NCBI RefSeq assembly: GCF_900119185.1
Contig: NZ_FPJE01000020.1
Location: forward strand, 1 to 64,000
Direction of reading: 5' to 3'
DNA length: 64,000 nucleotides
From: Sinomicrobium oceani
GTDB lineage: Bacteria > Bacteroidota > Bacteroidia > Flavobacteriales > Flavobacteriaceae
Positions 1-8,380 of this stretch are shown piece by piece. The stretch's first letter is position 1, and each line of letters begins with the position of its first letter. The position numbers were made by a program, and so were the translations under genes. Under the pieces are notes generated by a model that worked only from the letters and a program-made list of their open reading frames with translations, made no database searches and had not been told where the DNA came from.

Positions 1-172
1 TGGCCTCTACTTCATAAGAGGTCAGCTGGTAACGTTGAAAAAAAGCGATGTACTTGCTTACGGTATTACGGGAGATCCCCAACTGGGAACTGATCCGGCG
101 CTTACTGACCCCGGCACTGTATAACTTGAATATCTTTTTTACTTTTCGCATTTCTATTTGTTTGTTGGCCAT
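1..172 (-). CDS. istA: IS21-family transposase IstA, N-terminal part (runs off the window)
   Basis: The minus strand from the ATG at 172 encodes 57 residues that stay open to the window edge. They begin MANKQIEMRKVKKIFKLYSA and contain a helix-turn-helix (GVSKRRISSQLGISRNTV) followed by KYIAFFQRY. This is the usual start of IstA, the DDE transposase of IS21 elements, whose N-terminal HTH binds the element's terminal repeats. The gene reads away from the repeats at 222-329, as expected for istA beside its own end. The catalytic domain and the istB helper gene lie outside the window, so activity cannot be judged. Seen: HTH and position. Known: IS21 organisation. The call to family level is fairly firm; the exact IS name is not known to me. 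Confidence 0.8.
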   Translation of the reverse strand, partial: MANKQIEMRKVKKIFKLYSAGVSKRRISSQLGISRNTVSKYIAFFQRYQLTSYEVEA

Positions 173-221
173 AATCTTTTTAACAAAAAAAGACTATTGC
201 GCACACTTCAAATAGAATCGA

Positions 222-329
222 TTTTTAGTGGTTCACTTTCATCCGTTTTAGGTGGTTCACTTTCACCCGCTGTGCTATGCTCACTTTCACCCGTTTTTAG
301 TGGTATACTATATCCGTTTTTTGCAAACA
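222..329. repeat. IS21-type terminal repeat array
   Basis: Four related copies of TTTTAGTGGTTCACTTTCAT or close variants, each followed by CCGTTTT or CCCG, lie between the istA start and the broken recombinase: about 222-249, 246-269, 279-297 and 294-320. IS21 elements carry several transposase-binding repeats near each end, which fits. Read outward on the minus strand the element probably begins TGTTTGC at 329, so base 329/330 is the likely junction with host DNA. The other end and the target-site duplication lie outside the window, so the junction is inferred from where recombinase homology resumes. Confidence 0.65.
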
Positions 330-768
330 GATCAAGGATTATGAGGGACGTTTGTCATACGCCAGGGATTTATTGTCGACCCGGCAAATCGATCCTTTGG
401 ATTACCGGGATATGAAGTCGGATTACGGGGAGGAGATCAGCAAACTCGAAGGCAATTTGGCCAGAATAAGTAATGAAACAGAAGATGTGGAAGGATTGCT
501 TAACGAAGGCATTGACGAGCTGTTAAAACTCAATAATTGCTTTAAACACGGGGGCTGGGAAGAATCCCGGAGCCTGATCGGTTCGATTTACCCTGAAAAT
601 CTGACATTTGACGGATTTTCATTTCGAACCGCAAGGGTTAACGATGTAGTAGATATTATCTACCACATTAACAGCATATTACCTCCAAATAAAAACGGGA
701 CAAAAATGGATTTTTCCACTTTGTCCCGTCAAGTGACCTCGGCAGGATTCAAACCTGCAACCTTCTGA
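330..768 (+). pseudogene. serine site-specific recombinase, C-terminal remnant cut by the IS element
   Basis: The frame is open from the IS junction (codons from 331 read IKDYEGRLSYARDLLSTRQI) to the TGA at 766-768, about 145 residues. The helical/coiled-coil segment, the LTFDGFSFRTARVND stretch and the ending VTSAGFKPATF resemble the C-terminal end of large serine recombinases found at the ends of Bacteroidota mobile elements. The catalytic serine domain and the zinc-ribbon region are missing, replaced by the IS21 end, so this is a dead fragment. Its last roughly ten codons and the stop lie inside the antisense of the tRNA-Arg gene (734-807), so the coding end was completed by the attachment site. 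A downstream internal TTG at 352 could start a short peptide but nothing suggests it is used. Confidence 0.75.
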
Positions 769-807
769 GCCGTAATCAGATGCGCTATTCAGTTGCGCCA
801 CGAGGCC
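734..807 (-). tRNA. tRNA-Arg (anticodon ACG)
   Basis: The minus strand folds as a full cloverleaf of 74 bases. The acceptor stem GGCCTCG pairs with CGAGGTC (one G-T), the D stem is GCGC/GCGC, the anticodon stem TCTGA/TCAGA holds loop TTACGGC with anticodon ACG at 773-771, and the T arm is GCAGG/CCTGC with loop TTTGAAT. The discriminator base is A and CCA is not encoded. The 3' half overlaps the last codons of the recombinase remnant on the other strand, which marks it as a likely integration site. A good promoter sits just upstream. Confidence 0.95.
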
Positions 808-819
808 TTTTTGCGGGTG

Positions 820-849
820 CAAATATATTCTTTTTTATATGGCATACAA
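820..849 (-). promoter_or_regulatory. promoter of the tRNA-Arg gene
   Basis: On the minus strand TTG (849-847) is followed after 19 bases by TATATTTG (827-820), an exact match to the Bacteroidota TAnnTTTG -7 element. The tRNA starts 12 bases further on. Confidence 0.7.
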
Positions 850-996
850 AGAAAAAACGATGAAAATTATTCTGATGCCCGTTAACTTTAAAATACACTG
901 GCTGTTACGTGTCAAAAAAAATATACGATTCTCAATCGCGTTACAAATTTATGGAATTATCCGTAATTTGTATGGCATAAATGAAAAACGTTAAAA

Positions 997-1890
997 ATGA
1001 AGTTTGGAAAAGTAGATCATCCGGAAACCGTAGATTTTTCTTTCCCCGAAGACCATCCCGCAACCGCGGGGGTGTTGGCCGGTAATAATAAAGGAAAGCC
1101 TGCTAAAATCTATGTCGGTTGTGCCAAATGGAACCGTCAGGATCTGAAAAACTTTTACCCGAGAGGAACCAAAGACGAGCTGGCTTACTACGCGACCCAA
1201 TTTAATGCTATTGAAATGAATGCGACCTTCTACAGGAATTTCCCGCCGTCGCAATTTGATTCATGGTATGAGAAAGTGCCGGAAAATTTCCGTTTTTTTC
1301 CGAAGGTAAACCAGATGGTGAGTCATATGAAAAGATTGCTCGACGTTAAGGGCCCGGTAGACGAATACCTGGATGGCGTGGTGCATCTGAAAGAAAAACT
1401 GGGAACTGTCTTTTTGCAGATGCACAACAATTTTGCCCCCAAGAATTTTGACAGGGTAGTGAGCTTTGTCGAATACTGGCCGAAGGAAGTGCCGCTTGCC
1501 CTGGAGTTCCGGCATACCGATTGGTTCAACGATACCAGGGTTTCCGAAGAACTGTATCATCTGCTCGAAGAGAATGCTATGGCCAATATCATTGTCGATA
1601 CTGCCGGAAGAAGAGATCTCATGCACATGAGACTGACCAATAATGAAGCTTTTGTGCGGTACGTAGGTGCAAATCACGTGAGCGATTATGACAGGCTTGA
1701 CGACTGGGTCGGAAGATTGAAAAAATGGGTAGATGAAGGCCTGGAGCATATTCACTTTTTTGTACATCAGAATCTGGAGAATGCCTCCCCTTTGTTATCG
1801 GCTTACCTGATCGGGAAACTCAATGAAGAACTGGGGAGTAGCCTGATTATTCCGCATACGCTGGTCGATGCACAGCAAAAGCTGTTTTAA
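997..1890 (+). CDS. DUF72 (YecE-like) protein
   Basis: A 297-residue protein of the DUF72 family, a TIM-barrel fold of unknown reaction found across bacteria. The family is visible from IYVGCAKWNRQDLKNFYP near residue 40, the FNAIEMNATFYRNFP segment near residue 70, and the later LALEFRHTDWF and FFVHQNLEN segments. The N-terminal 35 residues before the barrel are usual in flavobacterial members. There is no signal peptide, so it should be cytoplasmic. It stands alone between the tRNA and the zap cluster, read in the same direction as the latter but with a separate promoter before that cluster. The ATG at 997 follows an A-rich leader. Function remains unknown. Confidence 0.85.
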   Translation: MKFGKVDHPETVDFSFPEDHPATAGVLAGNNKGKPAKIYVGCAKWNRQDLKNFYPRGTKDELAYYATQFNAIEMNATFYRNFPPSQFDSWYEKVPENFRFFPKVNQMVSHMKRLLDVKGPVDEYLDGVVHLKEKLGTVFLQMHNNFAPKNFDRVVSFVEYWPKEVPLALEFRHTDWFNDTRVSEELYHLLEENAMANIIVDTAGRRDLMHMRLTNNEAFVRYVGANHVSDYDRLDDWVGRLKKWVDEGLEHIHFFVHQNLENASPLLSAYLIGKLNEELGSSLIIPHTLVDAQQKLF

Positions 1891-1952
1891 AGTTCTTTTA
1901 TAAATTTCGCGTCATTGCAGGGATGAAATGCGATAAAAATTAGGTTAAACTA

Positions 1953-1983
1953 TTGCGAAGTACAATCAGGTATGTTAACTTTG
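1953..1983 (+). promoter_or_regulatory. promoter of the coiled-coil/zapA cluster
   Basis: TTG at 1953-1955 is followed after 20 bases by TAACTTTG at 1976-1983, matching the Bacteroidota consensus. The next ATG is 27 bases downstream at 2011, which supports that start over the upstream TTG at 1996. Confidence 0.7.
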
Positions 1984-2010
1984 TAATCAGATGTATTGTT
2001 ATTTGCAGGT

Positions 2011-2301
2011 ATGAGTGATATTACAGAAATTGTTGATTCTCTTGAGAATAGGGTTAGCAGATTGCTTCACAAAATGGAGATTTTGAAGCAGGCTAATCTT
2101 AAACTTACGGAAGAATTGGCAGATTCCGCAAAGGTCATAAGGGAAAAAGAGTCCGTTATAACCGGGTGGGAAGAGAAATATAATGCACTCAAACTGGCTA
2201 ATGCAATGTTGGGCAGTAATGAAAGCAAAACTGAAACTAAGCTTAAGATAAATACTTTAATACGGGAGATCGATAGCTGTATAGCACAACTCTCGGAATA
2301 A
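2011..2301 (+). CDS. small coiled-coil protein upstream of zapA
   Basis: A 96-residue charged protein starting MSDITEIVDSLENRVSRLLH. Almost the whole length (residues 8-65) has heptad-like spacing of Leu, Ile and Val with many Lys and Glu, so it should form a coiled coil; there is no membrane segment or signal peptide. It lies 19 bases before zapA and shares its promoter, so a link with Z-ring assembly is a reasonable guess, for example a ZapB-like partner, but I recognise no family that proves it. The ATG at 2011 is chosen because the promoter leaves too little room for the TTG at 1996. Confidence 0.75.
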   Translation: MSDITEIVDSLENRVSRLLHKMEILKQANLKLTEELADSAKVIREKESVITGWEEKYNALKLANAMLGSNESKTETKLKINTLIREIDSCIAQLSE

Positions 2302-2320
2302 TACTCTGTAAAAACCGTGT

Positions 2321-2611
2321 ATGGATAAGCTCAGAATAAAGATTTCGATAGCAGATCGCGTCTATCCGCTTACCATAGACCCCGACCAGGAAGAAGGGTT
2401 GCGAAAAGCGGCAAAGAGTATTGAAGGGCTTGTAAAACAGTTTGAACAGAATTATGCCGTTAGGGACAAACAGGATGTGCTGGCCATGTGTGCCTTACAG
2501 TTTGCCTCGCGGCTGGAACAGGAAAGTATAAATGAAGAAAGAGGAGACGAAGAAGTAAAAGAACGTCTTGAGGCGTTAAACGAACTGCTTCAATCCAAAC
2601 TTAGTTCATAA
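2321..2611 (+). CDS. zapA: cell division protein ZapA
   Basis: A 96-residue protein with the ZapA layout: a short beta N-terminus (KLRIKISIADRVYPLTI), then DQEEGLRKAAKSIEGLVKQF and a long C-terminal helix that would form the coiled-coil dimer. ZapA binds FtsZ in the cytoplasm and bundles its filaments at midcell. Length is usual for the family. It is cotranscribed with the coiled-coil gene before it, and the 6S RNA and rny follow, an order seen in other Bacteroidota. Confidence 0.88.
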   Translation: MDKLRIKISIADRVYPLTIDPDQEEGLRKAAKSIEGLVKQFEQNYAVRDKQDVLAMCALQFASRLEQESINEERGDEEVKERLEALNELLQSKLSS

Positions 2612-2635
2612 AAACGAAGTTCTTTAAATAACATA

Positions 2636-2826
2636 AAGGTACTGCCTACATTGGTGTAATTGTTTGATAAACTCAACGCTATTCAATTAGAAAGGGTGAG
2701 TCTCGGTTGTAAAAGCATGCCGTTTCCGGTTTTTCCGGATGAACGGATCCTTGATCAGCCGGTTAACCCTAAACTTGTTTTTTGGGAGTTTATACATAAC
2801 CCTTGCCGATGTAGGCTTTTTTTTTA
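2636..2826 (+). ncRNA. ssrS: 6S RNA (ssrS-like)
   Basis: The 230 bases between zapA and rny hold one long closed structure. GCCTACAT (2644-2651) pairs with ATGTAGGC (2809-2816), and inside it ATAAACTC (from 2667) pairs with GAGTTTAT (from 2785), with further pairing such as AGGGT/ACCCT. The 3' arm is followed by a run of nine T (2817-2825), which ends transcription. A roughly 190-base, mostly double-stranded rod with a bulged centre placed after zapA is the pattern of 6S RNA, which binds the housekeeping RNA polymerase and tunes transcription in stationary phase. The 5' end is an estimate. Confidence 0.75.
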
Positions 2827-2840
2827 AAAGCGAAAACAAG

Positions 2841-4403
2841 ATGGATACAACTATGATTATTGTTGCGGGTATAATTGGCGTGGCCCTGGGGTTTTTCATC
2901 GCCAAAATTATGGAAAAGAAAAACGCCTCTAAAATATTGGCAGGAGCCAAAAGAGAAGCGACATCCATTGTAAAGGAGGCCAAAACAGAAGGAGAGAGTA
3001 TAAAAAAAGATAAGATATTCCAGGCCAAGGAAAAGTTTCTGGAGTTAAAGGCAGAACACGAGAAAGTCATTGTAGCAAAAGACAAGAAGATTGCCGAAAT
3101 AGAAAAGAGAACACGCGATAAAGAGGCACAGGTAACGGGTGAACTGACCCGAAATAAAAAACTCAACGATGAACTCGAAACTAAACTGAAGGATTATGAG
3201 TACAGGGTGGAGATCCTGGACAAAAAGCAGGCAGAGGTAGAGAAGCTTCACAAGAGCCAGGTAAAGCAACTCGAGATCATATCCGGACTGCCGGCAGAAG
3301 AGGCAAAAAGCCAGCTTATAGAATCGCTGAGAGCTGATGCCAGAAGCGATGCTATGAGCTATGTGCAGAATACACTGGAAGAAGCCAAGCTTACCGCGCA
3401 GCAGGAGGCCAAAAAGGTCATCATCAATACCATACAGCGTATAGGTACGGAAGAAGCGGTAGAAAACTGTGTTTCCGTGTTCAACCTGGAGTCCGACGAT
3501 ATCAAAGGTAGGATCATCGGCCGGGAAGGACGTAATATACGCGCTTTGGAATCCGCTACGGGCGTAGAGATCATCGTAGACGATACCCCGGAAGCCATCA
3601 TATTGTCCTGTTTCGATTCGGTACGAAGGGAGATCGCCCGTTTGTCACTTCACAAACTGGTTACCGACGGACGGATACACCCTGCGCGTATCGAAGAAGT
3701 GGTACAGAAAACAACCAAACAGATCGAAGAGGAAATTATCGAAGTAGGGAAAAGAACGGTTATAGATCTCGGTATTCACGGACTCCATCCGGAACTGATA
3801 AAAATGGTAGGACGTATGAAGTACCGTTCTTCTTACGGACAAAACCTGTTGCAGCACTCCCGTGAAGTGGCTAAGCTGTGCGGGGTAATGGCAGCAGAAC
3901 TCGGTATAAACCCTAAACTGGCGAAACGGGCAGGATTGCTTCACGATATAGGAAAAGTTCCGGAATCCGAAACCGAAATGCCGCACGCTATACTCGGTAT
4001 GGAGTGGGCGGAAAAATACGGGGAGAAACCGGATGTTTGCAATGCCATAGGGGCACACCACGATGAAGTGGAGATGAAATCGCTTATAGCACCTATCGTA
4101 CAGGTTTGTGATGCCATCAGCGGTGCAAGGCCCGGAGCGAGACGACAGGTATTGGATTCTTATATACAACGCCTCAAAGACCTCGAAGATATCGCATTCG
4201 GTTTCCACGGTGTCAAAAAGGCGTATGCCATACAGGCCGGTAGAGAATTACGCGTTATCGTAGAGAGCGAAAAGGTAAATGACGATAAGGCAGCAGAACT
4301 CTCTTTCGAGATTTCACAGAAGATCCAGACCGATATGACATATCCTGGACAAGTGAAAGTTACCGTGATCCGCGAAACGAGGTCGGTGAATATTGCCAAG
4401 TAA
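2841..4403 (+). CDS. rny: ribonuclease Y
   Basis: A 520-residue membrane-bound endoribonuclease that starts bulk mRNA decay. It shows an N-terminal membrane helix ([16 protein letters not shown], residues 6-21), a long coiled coil to about residue 190, a KH domain with [15 protein letters not shown] near residue 215, and an HD domain with the pair HDIGK near residue 370. Length is normal. A longer frame opens at 2739 but it would start inside the 6S RNA, so the ATG at 2841 is preferred; 2853 is possible. The gene ends before a strong bidirectional terminator. Confidence 0.93.
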   Translation: MDTTMIIVAGIIGVALGFFIAKIMEKKNASKILAGAKREATSIVKEAKTEGESIKKDKIFQAKEKFLELKAEHEKVIVAKDKKIAEIEKRTRDKEAQVTGELTRNKKLNDELETKLKDYEYRVEILDKKQAEVEKLHKSQVKQLEIISGLPAEEAKSQLIESLRADARSDAMSYVQNTLEEAKLTAQQEAKKVIINTIQRIGTEEAVENCVSVFNLESDDIKGRIIGREGRNIRALESATGVEIIVDDTPEAIILSCFDSVRREIARLSLHKLVTDGRIHPARIEEVVQKTTKQIEEEIIEVGKRTVIDLGIHGLHPELIKMVGRMKYRSSYGQNLLQHSREVAKLCGVMAAELGINPKLAKRAGLLHDIGKVPESETEMPHAILGMEWAEKYGEKPDVCNAIGAHHDEVEMKSLIAPIVQVCDAISGARPGARRQVLDSYIQRLKDLEDIAFGFHGVKKAYAIQAGRELRVIVESEKVNDDKAAELSFEISQKIQTDMTYPGQVKVTVIRETRSVNIAK

Positions 4404-4430
4404 GAAGAAAAGAAGTTAAAAGATAATGAA

Positions 4431-4469
4431 AACGGGGCCCTGTCTTGCACAGGCCCCGTTTTGTTTTTT
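4431..4469. terminator. bidirectional terminator between rny and the DUF2490 gene
   Basis: AACGGGGCCCTGT and ACAGGCCCCGTT form a strong stem with a short loop. The plus side is followed by TTGTTTTTT, and the minus side by T residues from the A-rich stretch before it, so it can serve both convergent genes. Confidence 0.85.
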
Positions 4470-4485
4470 GTCAGCAAAGCAGGCC

Positions 4486-5184
4486 TTAAAGCGTATGGTG
4501 GAGGCTGAGCTGTAATTGTCCTTTGTCGACCGTATTGGTAGATTGCCGCATATATCCGGCCTGTACCCTAAGCTGATCGGTGATGCTGTATCCAAGTGCC
4601 GTATACAGGCGGTTTCTGTCGAAAATCTCTACCGTATTTCCATGGCCCGTATCTTTTTGTCCGTTGATAAAAACTTCGTTGTACAAGGCAATATAAACCG
4701 CACCCTGATCAAGGGTGGTACGGTTTACCGGGACATTCAGGAAGAGGTTATACCGGATCCTGGTCCGGAAATCCTGATTTTCAACCCATCGCTGTTCATA
4801 ACGGAAACGGTGGGTCAGGTGAAACCGGTCCGCAAGTCGGTGAGGAAGCAAGGCTTCCTGGTACACCCTGCTTTCTTTACGGGTTGTACCGGAAGAACCG
4901 TAAGTGCCTGATAATACATAAGCATAACCAAGAGTAAATTTGATATTGGCTTTTTCCGGCTCGTATGTCGCTCCCCCACGTAGAAGAAGCTGCTCCAGGT
5001 CGCCTATCATATCCCAGTTCCGATATTGGAGATCTCCCTGAAGACCAAACCTGCTGTTTTGAAAGGTAGTATTCCAGAAATACATATACCATGCGCCTGT
5101 TTCGTTTTCATTGACCTGCGCAGTAGCATGGTCAGGAAATGAGAGATAAGCGATCAGAGCAAGGAAAAAGACTGTTTTTCTCAT
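4486..5184 (-). CDS. DUF2490 outer-membrane beta-barrel protein
   Basis: A 232-residue protein with a signal peptide (MRKTVFFLALIAYLSF, cleavage near ATAQ) and then alternating hydrophobic and polar strands rich in Tyr, Arg and Gly, ending RVQAGYMRQSTN and LQLSLHHTL with a C-terminal Leu. This is the DUF2490 pattern in Bacteroidota; members are small predicted outer-membrane barrels with no known substrate. The conserved WYMYFWN and the central RYEQRW segment are present. It is the last gene of the long minus-strand run and is separated from the DUF349 gene by 165 bases with two small inverted repeats. Confidence 0.78.
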   Translation of the reverse strand: MRKTVFFLALIAYLSFPDHATAQVNENETGAWYMYFWNTTFQNSRFGLQGDLQYRNWDMIGDLEQLLLRGGATYEPEKANIKFTLGYAYVLSGTYGSSGTTRKESRVYQEALLPHRLADRFHLTHRFRYEQRWVENQDFRTRIRYNLFLNVPVNRTTLDQGAVYIALYNEVFINGQKDTGHGNTVEIFDRNRLYTALGYSITDQLRVQAGYMRQSTNTVDKGQLQLSLHHTL

Positions 5185-5270
5185 AGGTGTTTAACGTTTG
5201 TGAGTTATATGATACAGGTCAGGTGGTGGTATTGTAGGCTGTGGAAGGCAAAGCAATGCCATGCGGTTTG

Positions 5271-5306
5271 GACAGGAGTAATCCTGTCTACGAGCGTTGT
5301 ATACAA
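5271..5306. repeat. two small inverted repeats upstream of the DUF2490 gene
   Basis: GACAGGA (5271-5277) and TCCTGTC (5282-5288) form a perfect hairpin, and GTTGTATACAAC (5295-5306) is a perfect palindrome. Neither is followed by a T run, so they look more like protein-binding or RNA-structure sites than terminators. Confidence 0.45.
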
Positions 5307-5349
5307 CCGCTGAAGGAAGGGGGAAAACCCGGAATCGGGGAAACGGATC

Positions 5350-7317
5350 TTAATCCATTTCCCTGAGTTGCGCGAGTTTTGCTTTCCATAAAGAAAGTGT
5401 TTCTTTATGTCGGTTTATATTCTTGTTGACTTCCCTGACGATAGGGTTGTTGTCATCGGCATTGATAAACTGGAGGTTGTTTTCCAGCTGACGGATTTCG
5501 CCTTTGACTTCGTCGATCTTACGACGGATGAAAATGATCTCGTTATTGATGAGGTCTTCCTGATCGGCATTGGCGAGTACTTCCAGTTTATTACCGTATT
5601 TGATAAGTTCGATGTCGCGTTTGGCAACATTTAGTTTCTTGAAGAGCGCGTCGATAATCTTGTTGAATTTCCCTTCTATATTCTTTTTAAAGTAAGGGAC
5701 ACGACCGTAAGAGCGCCATTCGGAAATAAAGTTTTTCACCGTTTCGATATCCTCATCGTGATTACCGGTAAGCTGGAATTTCCGCAGTCTGTCGAGCAGG
5801 GCTTCTTTGGCATTATAGGCCTCCGTTTCTTCCTGGCTGCCGTCCTGCTTATGCTTGTGAAGCCTGTCGAAATAATGGTTACAGGCCGCTTTGAACTCTT
5901 TCCATATCCGGTCCGAGTATTTGCGGGGTACATGTCCGATCTTTTTCCAGTCGGACTGTATTTTTTTCATAAGTGGAGTTACGACTTCCCATTCGTCACT
6001 ATCCTTGTTTTCCTGTGCTATACGGATGAGCTCCTGTTTTTTGGCCAGGTTGTCCTGTTGGTCTTTTTTCAGGGCTTTGTAGAACTCATTCTTCCTGCGA
6101 TTGAATTTTCGTACTGCTGTTTTAAAGGCTGTCCAGGTCTCTTCGTTTACTTTTCTGGGTACTCTTCCTGCATTAAAGAAGGCTTCCCGGAGTGCTTCCA
6201 TCTCCTTGATCTGTCTTTGCCATTGGCTATGAGCGTCGATCTCGTTGTTTGCAATATCATTGATTTTCGCAATTATTTCTTCTTTTCTCACGAGATTCTG
6301 CTCATGGATCTCATCCATGTTCCTGAAATAATCCTGCCTTCTTTCATGGATGGCCCTTGTAGCTTCGCTGAAACGGTTCCATACGTCTTCCCGGTGTTCG
6401 CGGTCTACCGGACCGATTTCTTCCTTCCAGATTTTGTGCAGGGACTGCAACTCCCGGAATGCCGTATTGATGTCGGGTATTTCTGCCAGTTCTTCCGCTC
6501 TTGCTATCAGCTTCTCCTTTTCTTCCAGGTTGTGTTTGAAGTCGAGATCCCTGAGGTCGCGGTTGATATCGAGAAAATCGTAGAAACGCTCCACATGGTG
6601 CTGGTAAGTGCGCCATACGTCATTGTAGTTCATACGGGGGATAGGCCCCGCTACTTTCCAGCGTTCCTGCAGCTCTTTGAAATGTTTGTAGGTGGTATTG
6701 ATGTCCTCTTCCACATTGATAAGCCCCTTGAGCTCCTCTATGATCTCCTGTCGTTTGGAGAGGTTGTTCTTCAGGTTCTGCTCCAGGTTTTTGTAGTAGG
6801 CATTACGCTTTTCCCTGTATTCGCCATAAACCTTGTTGAATTTCTGTTTTACAGGACTGGTGTAACGAAAATCTATTTCATTTCCACCATCGTTAAGAAA
6901 TTCTTCCTTCTTTTCTTCGAGCAGTTCCTGGTACTTCAGGTCAAATTCGTATTTAATACCGTCAACATGTTCTTTTATCGCCTGGATTTTTTCGTTTTTA
7001 ATGAGTTTTTCCAGTTCGTTGACCAGTTTGTCCATATTCATGGCGTGATAGTCCAGTACCGGGATAGAATGCCGTTTTACATTGTCCTCGTCTTCGGCAT
7101 CTTCGGCATTGGATTCGTCTATCTCGTTGAGAACCTCCGCATCGTTTACCTCCACGGCATCCGGGCTTGCCTGGCCTGCTGTCTCCTCCGTCTTGTTTTC
7201 CGCCGCTGTTTCGGGAGTAGTCGTCTGCTCTACGGCAATTTCTTTATCTCCTTCGATATGGTCGGAAGCATCATTCTCCTCTGCATGGTGCAGGTTGCTG
7301 TCTTTTTGGTCTAACAT
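5350..7317 (-). CDS. DUF349 repeat protein
   Basis: A 655-residue cytoplasmic, highly charged helical protein. After an acidic, low-complexity first 85 residues it carries about five DUF349 repeats, each centred on a W-x3-G-x-(I/V)-P-R motif or a variant: WKVAGPIPR, WKEEIGPVDR, FFNAGRVPR, WKKIGHVPR and WRSYGRVPY. The C-terminal 90 residues are a coiled coil. DUF349 proteins are common in Bacteroidota and Actinobacteria; no reaction is established. Length is typical of flavobacterial members. It has its own likely promoter at 7356-7385. Confidence 0.85.
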   Translation of the reverse strand: MLDQKDSNLHHAEENDASDHIEGDKEIAVEQTTTPETAAENKTEETAGQASPDAVEVNDAEVLNEIDESNAEDAEDEDNVKRHSIPVLDYHAMNMDKLVNELEKLIKNEKIQAIKEHVDGIKYEFDLKYQELLEEKKEEFLNDGGNEIDFRYTSPVKQKFNKVYGEYREKRNAYYKNLEQNLKNNLSKRQEIIEELKGLINVEEDINTTYKHFKELQERWKVAGPIPRMNYNDVWRTYQHHVERFYDFLDINRDLRDLDFKHNLEEKEKLIARAEELAEIPDINTAFRELQSLHKIWKEEIGPVDREHREDVWNRFSEATRAIHERRQDYFRNMDEIHEQNLVRKEEIIAKINDIANNEIDAHSQWQRQIKEMEALREAFFNAGRVPRKVNEETWTAFKTAVRKFNRRKNEFYKALKKDQQDNLAKKQELIRIAQENKDSDEWEVVTPLMKKIQSDWKKIGHVPRKYSDRIWKEFKAACNHYFDRLHKHKQDGSQEETEAYNAKEALLDRLRKFQLTGNHDEDIETVKNFISEWRSYGRVPYFKKNIEGKFNKIIDALFKKLNVAKRDIELIKYGNKLEVLANADQEDLINNEIIFIRRKIDEVKGEIRQLENNLQFINADDNNPIVREVNKNINRHKETLSLWKAKLAQLREMD

Positions 7318-7355
7318 CTTAAAAATGTTTAGGGTTCATCATCACTTTAGAACGT

Positions 7356-7385
7356 GAAAGATACTAACAACTCTCAAAATAGCAA
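7356..7385 (-). promoter_or_regulatory. probable promoter of the DUF349 gene
   Basis: On the minus strand TTG (7385-7383), 19 bases, then TATCTTTC (7363-7356), one base off TAnnTTTG. The start codon is about 40 bases downstream. Confidence 0.5.
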
Positions 7386-7639
7386 AACTTTTAAAGCTTT
7401 TAGAAACCCCTAAAGGTAAAATACAGGCATGTTTTTTAGGGAAACGATGATTTGGATAGGAGGAGCTCCTGGGGTGTCATTAATGGGGTACCAGGTTCAT
7501 GGGTTAATGAGAAGTGAAACTCCGGAATAACGGAGCAACTCCGTAACTCCACAGACCAAATAACTCAAGAACCAACCACAGTAGCCCGAGCTCAGCGTTT
7601 TCAGCCTTTATCTTAATTTCGTGTGCTTTGTGTTACCCT
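7386..7639. other. non-coding stretch between aroE and the DUF349 gene
   Basis: No convincing reading frame, RNA fold or terminator is seen. It contains short echoes such as AACTCCGGAATAACGGAGCA and CAACTCCGTAACTCC near 7517-7550, which look like small degenerate repeats. Confidence 0.5.
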
Positions 7640-8380
7640 TTACCTCGGAGGGGTATTCCAGATCTCCCAGGCTTTCTCGGCCTGAAAACGAAGCATCTGC
7701 AATCCGTTACTGGTAGTTGCTCCTTTTTCCTTGCCTGCTTTCAGAAACGAGGTTTCTGCCGGGTTGTAAATAAGGTCATACAGCAGGTGTTCCGGTCCTA
7801 TAAGATCATAGGGGAGCTGCGGTCTGTCTTCGACGTTCGGAAAAGTTCCCAGGGGCGTACAGTTGATGATCACCGTATGAGACCTCATGATCTTTTCGTC
7901 GAGGTCGTAATAAGAAAACTGTCCTTCTTCCGGTTTACGCGAAACAAAAGTATAGGCAATACCCAGTTCTCTAAGACTGAATGCAATAGCTTTTGAGGCT
8001 CCTCCCGTACCGAGGATCAGTGCTTTCCGGTGGTCTTTTCGCAATAAAGGTTGTAAGGAAGCCTGGAAACCGTAATAATCGGTATTGTATCCTGTGAGTT
8101 TATCCTTTTCGATCTTAATGACATTGACAGCACCGATCTCTTTCGCTTTGTTGCTCAGTCCCGAGAGGTACGGTATAACAGCCTCCTTGTAGGGAATAGT
8201 GACATTACAGCCCATAAGATCGGGGTGTTCCCGGAGGGTCTCCGGAAATTCACGGATATCCTGAAGGTCAAAATTGACATAGGTATGATCCGTCAGTTGT
8301 AATTTTTCAAATTTTTCCCGGAAATAAACCTGGGAGAAGGAATACGATATGTTTTTTCCGATAAGTCCGAATAGTGGCAT
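7640..8380 (-). CDS. aroE: shikimate dehydrogenase
   Basis: A 246-residue NADP-dependent enzyme that reduces 3-dehydroshikimate to shikimate in aromatic amino-acid synthesis. The substrate-binding part has GLIGKNISYSFSQVYF near residue 5, CNVTIPYKEAVIPYL near residue 60 with the catalytic Lys, and AVNVIKI; TGYNTDYYGF near residue 98 holds the catalytic Asp. The nucleotide-binding part has LILGTGGASKAIAF near residue 121 and the later INCTPLGTFPN. Length is slightly short but usual for Bacteroidota. It follows the two DUF368 genes after 67 bases and may be read with them. Confidence 0.92.
   Translation of the reverse strand: MPLFGLIGKNISYSFSQVYFREKFEKLQLTDHTYVNFDLQDIREFPETLREHPDLMGCNVTIPYKEAVIPYLSGLSNKAKEIGAVNVIKIEKDKLTGYNTDYYGFQASLQPLLRKDHRKALILGTGGASKAIAFSLRELGIAYTFVSRKPEEGQFSYYDLDEKIMRSHTVIINCTPLGTFPNVEDRPQLPYDLIGPEHLLYDLIYNPAETSFLKAGKEKGATTSNGLQMLRFQAEKAWEIWNTPPR

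Noticed and set aside
2739-2840. N-terminal extension of rny
   Set aside because: It would start inside the 6S RNA; RNase Y starts with the membrane helix after ATG 2841.
5758-7314. 518-codon open frame on the plus strand opposite the DUF349 gene
   Set aside because: Shadow of a highly biased coding strand; no start context and no recognisable domain.
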